Shown one piece after another: positions 1 to 7,102 of a stretch of DNA of 15,492 bases. The notes under the pieces are model-generated. The model saw only the letters and a list, made by a program, of their open reading frames with translations, was not told where the DNA came from and ran no database searches. The DNA is from Chloroflexota bacterium (GTDB taxonomy: Bacteria; Chloroflexota; Limnocylindria; QHBO01): positions 1 through 15,492 of the forward strand of contig JAGXHP010000007.1 in the NCBI GenBank assembly GCA_024636135.1, read 5' to 3'. The translations under genes and the position numbers were made by a program. Numbering within the stretch: position 1 is the first letter of the stretch; each line of letters opens with the position of its first letter.

Positions 1-1
1 C

Positions 2-817
2 AGTCGCGAGCGCACTGCACGCGCGATGAGCGGCGTCGACCTGGTGGTGCACGCAGCGGCGATGAAGCATGTGCCGGCATGCGAGTTCAACCCCTTCGAG
101 GCGACGGAAACGAATGTGCGCGGCACGCAGAACGTGGTGGAGGCCGCCATCGATGCGGGAGTCGAGCGGGTCCTGACTGTCAGCACGGACAAAGCGGTCG
201 ATCCGACGAACGTCATGGGAGCGACGAAGCTTCTCGCCGAGCGGCTCACGTCGAGCGCGGAACTCTACAAGGGCCCGGCGCGGACCCGCTTTGCGTCCGT
301 GCGGTTTGGCAACGTGATCGGCTCGCGCGGTTCCATCGTCCCGCTCGTACACCGACAGGTCGCCCACGGCGGGCCGGTCACCATCACGAACCCCGAGATG
401 ACACGCTACATGATGCCGCGGCGAACGGCCGTCGGGCTCTGCCTCACCGCCATCGAGCGGATGGAGGGAGGAGAGGTGTTCATCCTCAAGATGCCTCGCG
501 TTCGCATCGGTGACCTTGTGGAGGTTCTGATCGAGGCGTCTGCCGGTCGGTTCGGATATCGCCCGGACGAGATCGCCATCGAACGCATCGGCGGACGTGC
601 AGGTGAGAAGCTTCACGAGGCGCTGATGACCGAGGACGAGTCCAGCCGGGCGACCGAGCTCGGAGACATGTGGGTCGTCCCCCGAGCTGCAGCAAGCGAT
701 TCTCCCGGGGCGGTCCGGGCGCCGGAGGCGGTCGGGCTCCTCGACCGCGGCGCCATCCGCGAGCTGCTCGACAGTGCCGGATGGCTCACGCCGGAGTCAA
801 TCCCGACACTGTCATGA
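2..817 (+). CDS. UDP-N-acetylglucosamine 4,6-dehydratase, FlaA1/CapD-type SDR (5' truncated by window edge)
   Basis: The frame is open to the left edge, and the residues before the first ATG (26) fit the family, so the true start lies outside the window. About 271 residues are visible; the N-terminal Rossmann GxxGxxG motif is missing. Seen: HAAAMKHVPACE with NVRGTQN, then STDKAVDPTN followed by MGATK, then RFGNVIGSRGS and a FILKMPRVRIGDL segment, all typical of the polysaccharide dehydratase family that makes UDP-4-keto-6-deoxy sugars from UDP-GlcNAc. At the catalytic Tyr position of SDR enzymes there is Met (codon 215-217). This is the SMK variant known from WbpM/PglF-like retaining dehydratases, rather than the SYK form of PseB. 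That leans toward a legionaminic- or bacillosamine-type product, but this is inference. The gene is translationally coupled by ATGA overlap to the NeuB-like synthase, which supports a role in nonulosonate supply. The missing N-terminus means I cannot tell a short soluble form from the large membrane-anchored form. Confidence 0.9.
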   Translation, partial: SRERTARAMSGVDLVVHAAAMKHVPACEFNPFEATETNVRGTQNVVEAAIDAGVERVLTVSTDKAVDPTNVMGATKLLAERLTSSAELYKGPARTRFASVRFGNVIGSRGSIVPLVHRQVAHGGPVTITNPEMTRYMMPRRTAVGLCLTAIERMEGGEVFILKMPRVRIGDLVEVLIEASAGRFGYRPDEIAIERIGGRAGEKLHEALMTEDESSRATELGDMWVVPRAAASDSPGAVRAPEAVGLLDRGAIRELLDSAGWLTPESIPTLS

Positions 818-1878
818 CCTTCGCCATCGGGTCGCGAGCCATCGGGCGTGATGAGCCGCCGTTCGTCATTGCTGAAGCCGGTGTCAACCACAACGGAGAC
901 CCGAGTCTGGCCATCCGTCTGATCGACGCTGCCTCGGATGCCGGCGCCGATGCCGTCAAGTTCCAGACCTTCGATGCGAGATCGCTGGCGACGGCGCAGG
1001 CTGAGCGCGCGGCCTATCAGCGTGGGTCCGGGGACGGATCGTCGCAGCGGGCGATGCTCGAGTCCATCCAGCTTCCCGACGACCTGTGGGCCGACCTCGC
1101 ACGACACGCGGAAGATCGGCGGATCGCATTCCTGTCGACACCGTTCGACGAGCACAGTGTGTCGGTTCTGGCGCGCCTCAGGTTAGGAGCTTTCAAGGTC
1201 GGCTCGGGTGATCTGACGAATGCCCTTCTGTTGCGCGCCGTCGGCCGGCTGGGGGTCGGTGTCATTCTGTCGACCGGGATGGGAACGATCGAAGAGGTGG
1301 ATGACGCGCTTCGAGAGCTACGCGGCGCGGGGGCTGCTTCGGTGGCCTTGCTCCATTGCGCATCGATCTACCCGGCGGCCATCGAGGACGTTAACCTGCG
1401 CGCGATCGACACGCTGCGTGATCGCTTCGGCGTCCTGGTCGGCTTCTCGGATCACACCGAGGGTTCCCTCGCGTCGATCCTGGCGGTCGCGAGGGGCGCG
1501 GTCATCATCGAGAAGCACCTGACCCTCGACCGATCGCTCCCCGGCCCGGACCATGCGGCATCGCTCGAACCCGCAGAGTTCACGGGCCTCGTCACCGCCA
1601 TTCACGATGCATGGCGGGCCCTCGGCGACGGACGGAAGCGGCCGCGTCCGGGGGAGCGAGAAATCATGCGCGTGGCGCGACGCTCACTGGTAGCACGCCG
1701 GGCCCTTCCCGCCGGACATGTCGTGCAGACCGGGGACCTCGACGCGAAGCGGCCAGGGACCGGGATCTCGCCGATGCGGGTCGATGCGGTGGTCGGGCGA
1801 CGGCTGGTCGTCGCCGTCGAGATCGAGCACGTGCTGGTCCCCGAAGATCTGGATCCCCCACTGGAACGACAAGTTTGA
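814..1878 (+). CDS. neuB: Nonulosonic acid synthase (N-acetylneuraminate/legionaminate/pseudaminate synthase family)
   Basis: It condenses phosphoenolpyruvate with an N-acetyl hexosamine derivative to form a nine-carbon nonulosonic acid in the cytoplasm. The chosen start, ATG 814, overlaps the upstream stop (ATGA) and gives 354 residues, close to the 349 of meningococcal NeuB. An in-frame ATG at 670 would run deep into the dehydratase gene and is unlikely. Seen: the N-terminal barrel opening FVIAEAGVNHNGD (about residues 17-29) and DAVKFQTF; the metal-ligand histidines H214 (SDHT) and H235 (EKHLTLDR), at nearly the same positions as the known Mn ligands; GPDH with H247; and a C-terminal SAF (antifreeze-like) domain from about residue 288 to 350, beginning RRSLVARR and including GTGISP. 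Sequence alone does not separate NeuB, LegI and PseI. The Met-type dehydratase next door weakly favours a legionaminic-type substrate. It lies 10 nt before a GT-B-like gene, probably in one operon. Confidence 0.93.
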   Translation: MTFAIGSRAIGRDEPPFVIAEAGVNHNGDPSLAIRLIDAASDAGADAVKFQTFDARSLATAQAERAAYQRGSGDGSSQRAMLESIQLPDDLWADLARHAEDRRIAFLSTPFDEHSVSVLARLRLGAFKVGSGDLTNALLLRAVGRLGVGVILSTGMGTIEEVDDALRELRGAGAASVALLHCASIYPAAIEDVNLRAIDTLRDRFGVLVGFSDHTEGSLASILAVARGAVIIEKHLTLDRSLPGPDHAASLEPAEFTGLVTAIHDAWRALGDGRKRPRPGEREIMRVARRSLVARRALPAGHVVQTGDLDAKRPGTGISPMRVDAVVGRRLVVAVEIEHVLVPEDLDPPLERQV

Positions 1879-1888
1879 CCTGCCGCGG

Positions 1889-3310
1889 ATGACCACGTCC
1901 GGGGCATCGGAACGCGACCTGGCCGCGTCCATGATGGGCGATCTTCGGGCCGCGCCCCGTTCCGCGCTCGAGATGCGCGGCATCGACCTCGGCCCGGCAG
2001 TCGAGCAGGTCCTCTTCAGCTCGCTGCGCGCCGGCCATGCCGGCGAGATCGGGCTGCGACCCCGAGTGCGGCAACTTGCCCGCCGGCCGGTTGCCGCACT
2101 CGGGGCGCTGCGCGCCCCGCAGCGCCTGCCCCGGGCCGACGTGATGGTCATCGCACTCGCCGACGTTCATCGGCGCCTGTTTGCACCGGTCGGAGCCGAG
2201 CTCGGACGAATCGACGCGGGCATCTCCGTGATCCAGGTCGCCGCCGGTCGGGCTGCCATGGATCCTCGTCTGGCCGACCTGCCGGGGGTGCCCCGGCAGC
2301 TGACCCGCCGTTCGGCGCTGGCGCTCATGCGCCACCGCGTCGACCATCGGGTGCTTGCCGCTGCCACGGCGGCGTGGGACGGAAAGGTGGGCGCCGAGGT
2401 CGCCTCATCGCTCCGGCCGCGCATGATCGATACGATCGGGCGCCTGGCGCTGGAGGCGGCGCGGATCGACGACACCATGGCAGCGGTCCGCCCGCGCGCC
2501 ATCGTGATGTACGACGAGATCGACGCGTGGAGCCGGCTCGTGACCACCGTTGCCCACCGTCGCGGCGTGACTGTCGTCGATCTTCCGCATGCCGAGGCGG
2601 TCGATGCCGACGCGATCCGCGGTGCGGGATACGACCTGATGGGCGTGTATGGCCCCCGCTCGGCCGCGGTTGTTGCCGCGGCGGGCGTCCCGGATCATCG
2701 CATCGTGATCGTGGGCCCCGCGGGGTTTGACACGCTCGTGCGCTCGGCACGCGACGACATCGACGTGCCGCGGCGCGTCGTTCTCGCGGCGCAATATCGT
2801 GGTGGTCGGATGACCGATGCCGTCCGGCGCGGCGTCCTGGCGAGCGCGGTGGTCGCAGCGCGGGAGATCGACGCCGCCGTCGAGCTCGTTCCGCATCCGA
2901 CCGAGCCCGTCTCGGCCTGGGACTCCATCCTTTCCGAGCGGAGCCACGTGTCCGGCGTCGATGTGCTGGTCGCCAGCCGTGACGCGCTCCACGACCTGCT
3001 GCCCGGAGCCGCCCTGCTCGTGACCGGGTGGTCGAACAGCGTATACGAGGCGGTTTTGGCGCGGGTGCCGGCCATCACCGTCCATCTTCTCGAGGGACCG
3101 CCACCGATGCCGTTCGCGGCGGAGGGAATCGCCCGTGAGGCGCGGGACGCCACCACGGCGGCCCAGCACGCTCGGGCCCTGATGGTCCCCGAAGCGCGTC
3201 GGTTGGCGCTGAGCACGGCCCGGGCCGCGCTGGCGGAGCACCTCGGACCCCTGGATGGAGCTGCCACGCAGCGCACCGCCGCCCTCGTCGTGCGCGCGGC
3301 GCAGGTCTAG
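1889..3310 (+). CDS. GT-B-fold glycosyltransferase-like protein, candidate nonulosonic acid transferase
   Basis: A 473-residue soluble protein with no signal peptide. I do not recognise a named family. The second half has the architecture of capsule/LPS GT-B proteins: a Rossmann-like segment around residues 206-260 (RPRAIVMYDEIDAW, HRRGVTVVDLPHAEA), then DLMGVYGPRSAAVV...GVPDHRIVIVGPAGFD, which resembles the stretch joining the two domains in CDP-glycerol/polysialyltransferase-like enzymes. A C-terminal domain follows, with VELVPHPTEP, then LLVTGWSNSVYEAVLARVPAIT, the usual donor-side strand-helix. The first ~200 residues are Arg/Ala rich and unassigned. The start at ATG 1889 is preferred because it follows the synthase stop by 10 nt; no Shine-Dalgarno is visible, and ATG 1931 is an alternative. 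Its position directly after the nonulosonic acid synthase suggests that it transfers that sugar, but this is inference from context only. Confidence 0.7.
   Translation: MTTSGASERDLAASMMGDLRAAPRSALEMRGIDLGPAVEQVLFSSLRAGHAGEIGLRPRVRQLARRPVAALGALRAPQRLPRADVMVIALADVHRRLFAPVGAELGRIDAGISVIQVAAGRAAMDPRLADLPGVPRQLTRRSALALMRHRVDHRVLAAATAAWDGKVGAEVASSLRPRMIDTIGRLALEAARIDDTMAAVRPRAIVMYDEIDAWSRLVTTVAHRRGVTVVDLPHAEAVDADAIRGAGYDLMGVYGPRSAAVVAAAGVPDHRIVIVGPAGFDTLVRSARDDIDVPRRVVLAAQYRGGRMTDAVRRGVLASAVVAAREIDAAVELVPHPTEPVSAWDSILSERSHVSGVDVLVASRDALHDLLPGAALLVTGWSNSVYEAVLARVPAITVHLLEGPPPMPFAAEGIAREARDATTAAQHARALMVPEARRLALSTARAALAEHLGPLDGAATQRTAALVVRAAQV
3307..3310. other. CTAG palindrome shared as stop codon by two convergent genes
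   Basis: The tetranucleotide CTAG gives TAG to the plus-strand GT-B gene (3308-3310) and TAG to the minus-strand flippase gene (3307-3309). The two coding regions therefore overlap tail to tail by 4 bp and leave no room for a separate terminator. Confidence 0.95.
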
Positions 3311-4782
3311 GGAGCCGGCGCAGCCTCATCCCGCACGACGGCGCGGGTCAGCGCCCGCAGGGAGCGGAACGGGGTCAGTGCCAGCGCACCGGTTATGGCG
3401 ACGACCACGAGGCTGAGGGCCAGGCCCAGCGCGGTTCCGAGAATCGTCGGCTCTGGCGAGCGCGTCGACGCGAATACCGCCGAGGCGATCGGCATCGCGA
3501 GGAGGATGACAAGGCGTGGCCAATCGAGCTCGATAGGGTAGGCGCGGCGCGCTGCGAGATAGGTCGCCACGGCCATGACGGTGAAGGCGACGAGCGTTGC
3601 CCATGCGGCGCCGAAGATACCGATCAGCGGGATCAGTGCAAGGTTGGTGACGATGTTGGCTGCCGCAGATCCCGCGGTGATGACCGGCAGGATGCCCGTT
3701 CGCCGCTCGTGGAAGAGGACCGTCACGATGGCGATGTAGAACACGTGGGCGACGAACGCCACTGAGAGGAGAGGAATGAGGTCCGCGGCACCCGCGAACT
3801 CGGGGGCTGCGATTGCGGCCACGAGGGATGTGGCATTCAGGGCCAGGACGGCTGCGAGTGCGGCGAACCCGGCCACAACCAGCGACGTCATCTCCCTGTG
3901 GATCCCCGGTCCCTGACGAGTCGATCCGTACCGGTAGAAGAAGGGCACCCAGGCAGCATTGAACGACTGGGCAAGCAGGTCGATCCCGTAGGCGAGCTGG
4001 TACCCGAGGGAGTAGACCCCGATCGATGACCGAGCGGCCACGGCCGATATCGGTAGAAGGAGACTCAGAAGCCACCGGTCGGAGACGTTGAGCACCCACC
4101 CCGAAATCGTGTGGGGGACGAGCGGCAGGCCGAAGCGCAGCGCATCGCGAGCGAGCCTGCGGTCGATCAGTGGCCCTCCAGCGCGAATGAGCGTGATCAC
4201 GCTCACGATGACCACGAACACACCGCCAGCGACCTGGCCGAAGAGGGCTCCGATCACGCCGATCTTGAAGACGAGCAGGAGGACGAGCGTCGCGATCGCC
4301 GTGGTGAGGAAGGCTCCCCCGGTGAAAGCAAGGAACCGGCTCGGGCGCTCACGGGCGCGATACACCGTCGCAGGCAGGTACTGGAAGGTGACCGTGAAAC
4401 TCAGGACCGCCGCGATCGCCCCGAATGGCAGGAAGGCGAGACCCGCGAAGAGGACGGCAAAGAAGGCGTATGCGAGCGCGGCCGTGGTGAGCGCACCAAC
4501 CGCGGCGACGACGCCGGTCATCGTCGCCACGGTTGCGATCAGGCGATTCTGTCGAAGCCGATCGGTCGAGTCGAAGTGCATCCGCATGAGCGCGCCATCC
4601 ATGCCCATCCGAAAGACGTTGGCGGACAGCTGCGCAACTGATGTAACGAGCGCGATCGCCCCGAAATCCTCGGGCGACAGGACGGTGACGTAGATCGGCA
4701 GCAGGAGAAATGAGCCGATGCGTGGCAGGACGAAACCAATGGAATAGAGGATCGAACCGCGCGCGAGGCCGCGGAGGGTCAT
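3307..4782 (-). CDS. wzx: Wzx-type polysaccharide flippase (MATE/MOP-like exporter)
   Basis: A 491-residue, strongly hydrophobic protein with about 12 to 14 transmembrane segments, the usual size and topology of O-antigen/capsule repeat-unit flippases. It would move the undecaprenyl-linked oligosaccharide from the inner to the outer face of the membrane. Seen: an N-terminal membrane segment with the family-like pattern GSILYSIGFVLPRIGSFLLL; the mid-protein motif FGLPLVPHTISGW followed by NVSDRWLL, common in this family; and a string of hydrophobic helices to residue ~480. The start at ATG 4782 is the only reasonable one, since the upstream GTG is out of frame. It stands alone on the minus strand between two plus-strand glycan operons, sharing a 92-bp divergent promoter region with wecB and a CTAG double stop with the GT-B gene. 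Flippases are named by context, so the substrate (nonulosonate-containing or ManNAc-containing glycan) is not known. Confidence 0.9.
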   Translation of the reverse strand: MTLRGLARGSILYSIGFVLPRIGSFLLLPIYVTVLSPEDFGAIALVTSVAQLSANVFRMGMDGALMRMHFDSTDRLRQNRLIATVATMTGVVAAVGALTTAALAYAFFAVLFAGLAFLPFGAIAAVLSFTVTFQYLPATVYRARERPSRFLAFTGGAFLTTAIATLVLLLVFKIGVIGALFGQVAGGVFVVIVSVITLIRAGGPLIDRRLARDALRFGLPLVPHTISGWVLNVSDRWLLSLLLPISAVAARSSIGVYSLGYQLAYGIDLLAQSFNAAWVPFFYRYGSTRQGPGIHREMTSLVVAGFAALAAVLALNATSLVAAIAAPEFAGAADLIPLLSVAFVAHVFYIAIVTVLFHERRTGILPVITAGSAAANIVTNLALIPLIGIFGAAWATLVAFTVMAVATYLAARRAYPIELDWPRLVILLAMPIASAVFASTRSPEPTILGTALGLALSLVVVAITGALALTPFRSLRALTRAVVRDEAAPAP

Positions 4783-4812
4783 CGGGTACGCGAATCGACG
4801 ATCACGCGGCCG

Positions 4813-4818
4813 ATCATA
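4813..4818 (-). promoter_or_regulatory. Candidate -10 box for the flippase gene
   Basis: On the minus strand the hexamer reads TATGAT, five of six matches to the sigma-70-type consensus, and lies 30 nt before the flippase ATG at 4782. No convincing -35 box is visible 16-18 nt upstream, so the call rests on the -10 element and on its place in the divergent intergenic region. Confidence 0.4.
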
Positions 4819-4859
4819 AGGCGGCCGGCGGCGACCCGACGGATGCAGAGTCGCTGCCG

Positions 4860-4865
4860 TATCCT
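4860..4865 (+). promoter_or_regulatory. Candidate -10 box for wecB, near-leaderless
   Basis: TATCCT (pattern TAnnnT) lies 9 nt before the ATG at 4875. A transcript starting 6-8 nt downstream of it would have an untranslated leader of at most a few nucleotides. No Shine-Dalgarno is present. A CCGACG-like -35 lies about 18 nt upstream but is weak. The same hexamer-N9-ATG geometry occurs at cysC. Confidence 0.4.
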
Positions 4866-4874
4866 TGCTGGCCC

Positions 4875-5999
4875 ATGCCCTCGCCCGCCGCCGCTCCGAT
4901 CGCGGTGCTTCTTGGAACCCGACCGGAGGCCATCAAGCTCGCGCCGGTCATCCTCGCGCTGCGGCGCGCGGGCCGTCCGCTACTCGTGGTGACAACGGGC
5001 CAGCACGCCACGATGGTGCGCGAGGCGCTGGGGATCTTCGGAATCGAGCCAGACATCGATCTGCGCCTGATGCGGGATCGGCAGACGCTGGACTATCTCC
5101 TCGCGGCGTCCGTGCGCGAGGTCGGCGAGCTCCTCGACGTGCACCGACCATCTGCCGTCCTCGTCCAAGGCGACACGACCAGCATGCTGGGCTCGGCGTT
5201 GGCCGCATTCCACCACGCCGTCCCGCTGGGCCACGTGGAGGCAGGCCTTCGTTCCGGCGATTTCGCCCATCCGTTTCCCGAGGAGATGAACCGGCGGGCC
5301 GCGTCGGTGGTTGCCCGCTGGCACTTCGCACCGACCAGGCGGTCGGCAGCCAATCTCGCGGCGGAGGGCTTCACGCGCAATGTGCACGTTACCGGCAACA
5401 CCGTCGTCGACGCCCTCCAGAGGATGGTGGATTCGGGGCTCGTCGCGCTCCCCGACGACCTGGCCACCTTCATCGGGGACGCGCCGTACGTGCTCGCGAC
5501 GGCGCACCGGCGCGAGTCGTGGGACGGCGGCATCGCCCGGATCGCCACCGCACTGCGTGACACGATCCAGGCGATGCCCGATCTGCGGCTGGTCTTCGTG
5601 ACACATCCGAACCCGCTGGCGCGCGGCCCGGTGGAGGAGCTGCTCGGGGCCGAAGAGCGGGCGCGGGTCGTGGATGCAGTCGACTACGGCGCGTTCCTCG
5701 GGCTCATGCGCGGTGCGCGCGTGGTGGTATCCGATTCGGGTGGGGTGCAGGAGGAGGCTGCCACGTTCGGGGTGCCGGTGTTTGTTACGCGCGCGACGAC
5801 CGAACGGCCCGAGGGCCTGGACGCTGGGGCAGCTCGGCTCGTGGGAACCGACGCCGCGCACATCCGGACGGCGCTCGGCGCCCTCCTTGGCGACGCGGTC
5901 GCGGAGACAGAGATGCGCGCGGCGGCCAGGGATCTGTATGGCGACGGCCGGGCAGGCGAACGCATCGTCGAGATCCTGACGCGCGACCTCGGTACGTGA
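4875..5999 (+). CDS. wecB: UDP-N-acetylglucosamine 2-epimerase, non-hydrolysing type
   Basis: It interconverts UDP-GlcNAc and UDP-ManNAc in the cytoplasm, supplying ManNAc-type precursors for surface glycans. The start ATG 4875 gives 374 residues, the usual WecB length, and leaves only six residues before the first strand. An in-frame ATG at 4710 would run into the divergent flippase gene and is rejected. Seen: GTRPEAIKLAPVI near the N-terminus, TTGQHATM, VQGDTTSMLG, GHVEAGLRSG and FPEEMNRR (both with family-conserved acidic residues), a TAHRRES motif where most members have HRREN, and the C-terminal VSDSGGVQEEA nucleotide-binding segment. The GTRPEAIK and VQGDTT patterns separate it from hydrolysing NeuC/LegG enzymes. 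It is first in a plus-strand operon and overlaps the next gene by GTGA. Its product could enter the same glycan as the nonulosonate or a separate linkage unit. Confidence 0.94.
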   Translation: MPSPAAAPIAVLLGTRPEAIKLAPVILALRRAGRPLLVVTTGQHATMVREALGIFGIEPDIDLRLMRDRQTLDYLLAASVREVGELLDVHRPSAVLVQGDTTSMLGSALAAFHHAVPLGHVEAGLRSGDFAHPFPEEMNRRAASVVARWHFAPTRRSAANLAAEGFTRNVHVTGNTVVDALQRMVDSGLVALPDDLATFIGDAPYVLATAHRRESWDGGIARIATALRDTIQAMPDLRLVFVTHPNPLARGPVEELLGAEERARVVDAVDYGAFLGLMRGARVVVSDSGGVQEEAATFGVPVFVTRATTERPEGLDAGAARLVGTDAAHIRTALGALLGDAVAETEMRAAARDLYGDGRAGERIVEILTRDLGT

Positions 6000-7102
6000 G
6001 CGACACTCAGCACCGCGTGCGCCCTCGGCGCGTCGTGGCTCTCGGCTATCAGGGGTTTGCGAACGTCGGGGACGAGGCGATCCTCACCGGCATCGAAACC
6101 CTCCTCGGCGATCAGCCGGTGACAGTGATCGCCATCGTCTGTGGGCCAACGCCGCAGACAGTGGTCGCATTTCCTGCGGCTCGCCGTATCAGCTCACCGC
6201 GGCTGCTGCCGACGGCCGCGGCCCTTCGTGCCCTGTGGAAGGCGGATGGACTGATCCTGAGCGGCGGCGGCCTGATCCAGGACTACTGGATGAGCGTGAT
6301 GCTCCGCTATCTGGCATGGATCGTCCTGGCGCGTGCACTTGGCAAGCACGTCGTTTGGGTCGGGGTGGGCGTCGGACCGCTGCGGCGTCGATCGGCACGG
6401 GTCATCGCGCGGCTGAGCGCTCGGCTTTCGACGCTGGCGCTCGTGCGTGATCCGCTCAGCTTGGACCTCATCGGGGGCGCGCGCGCCGGCGTCGGCGTTG
6501 TCCCGGATCCCGCGTTGTTCAACTCATCTCCGAGTCATGTGGAGGATCGCGGGAATGAGCTGCCGATCATCGTGCGGGGTCCCGCACCGTCTGCCACCGG
6601 CGAGGCCGGATCCCTGGCGGACATCGTCGTGGACCTGTGCGTTGCTGCCCGGCAGCGGGGGTGGCACCCCGTCCTCCTGACGATGGCCGCGCACATGGAC
6701 GCTGCATTCGTGGCTGAGATCCGCGTCGCCGCAGCCCGCCGGGAGGAGGATGTCGAGATCAAAGAGCTCGGACCAAGCCCGGCAGCCGCCATCGAGCGCC
6801 TGGCCGGAAGCCACGGGTCTGTCGCGGTGCGGCTCCACGGGCTGCTCCTCTCCGCCGTGGCCGGCGTCCCCTGCGTCCCGGTCGCGTACGATGCCAAGGT
6901 GCGCTCCGCTGCGGTCGAGCTCGGCATCGGCGACCTCGTCGTCGATCCGACCGCGATGACGGCCGAGGGCGTGCTCGACCGACTTGAGATGGCCACCACC
7001 GACGCTCGACGCGCGTGGCTCGAAGACGGCGTCCAGAACCTCCGCGATCGAATGCCGGAGGTCGCCGCCATGGTGCTCGCGGCGCTGGGGGGCGCCCGAT
7101 GA
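5996..7102 (+). CDS. csaB: CsaB-like polysaccharide pyruvyl transferase
   Basis: Members of this family transfer pyruvate from phosphoenolpyruvate as a ketal onto a sugar of a surface polysaccharide; CsaB modifies the secondary cell-wall polymer to which SLH domains bind. The start GTG 5996 overlaps the wecB stop (GTGA) and gives 368 residues, typical for CsaB. Seen: an opening GYQGFANVGDEAILTG, LILSGGGLIQDYW, a VGVGVGPL turn, VVPDPALF, and near the C-terminus SVAVRLHGLLLSAVAGVPCV with R279 and H281, then AYDAKV, all hallmarks of the pyruvyl transferase fold. No signal peptide; it should act in the cytoplasm on lipid-linked glycan. Two genes further on are secreted proteins with SLH-like arrays, which makes a functional link attractive, though these arrays are a divergent type. 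It overlaps the next gene by ATGA. Confidence 0.92.
   Translation: MSDTQHRVRPRRVVALGYQGFANVGDEAILTGIETLLGDQPVTVIAIVCGPTPQTVVAFPAARRISSPRLLPTAAALRALWKADGLILSGGGLIQDYWMSVMLRYLAWIVLARALGKHVVWVGVGVGPLRRRSARVIARLSARLSTLALVRDPLSLDLIGGARAGVGVVPDPALFNSSPSHVEDRGNELPIIVRGPAPSATGEAGSLADIVVDLCVAARQRGWHPVLLTMAAHMDAAFVAEIRVAAARREEDVEIKELGPSPAAAIERLAGSHGSVAVRLHGLLLSAVAGVPCVPVAYDAKVRSAAVELGIGDLVVDPTAMTAEGVLDRLEMATTDARRAWLEDGVQNLRDRMPEVAAMVLAALGGAR

Noticed and set aside
670..813. Upstream ATG extension of the nonulosonic acid synthase
   Set aside because: It would overlap the dehydratase by almost 150 bp and add Arg/Gly-rich sequence foreign to the family. The ATGA overlap at 814 gives the normal length.
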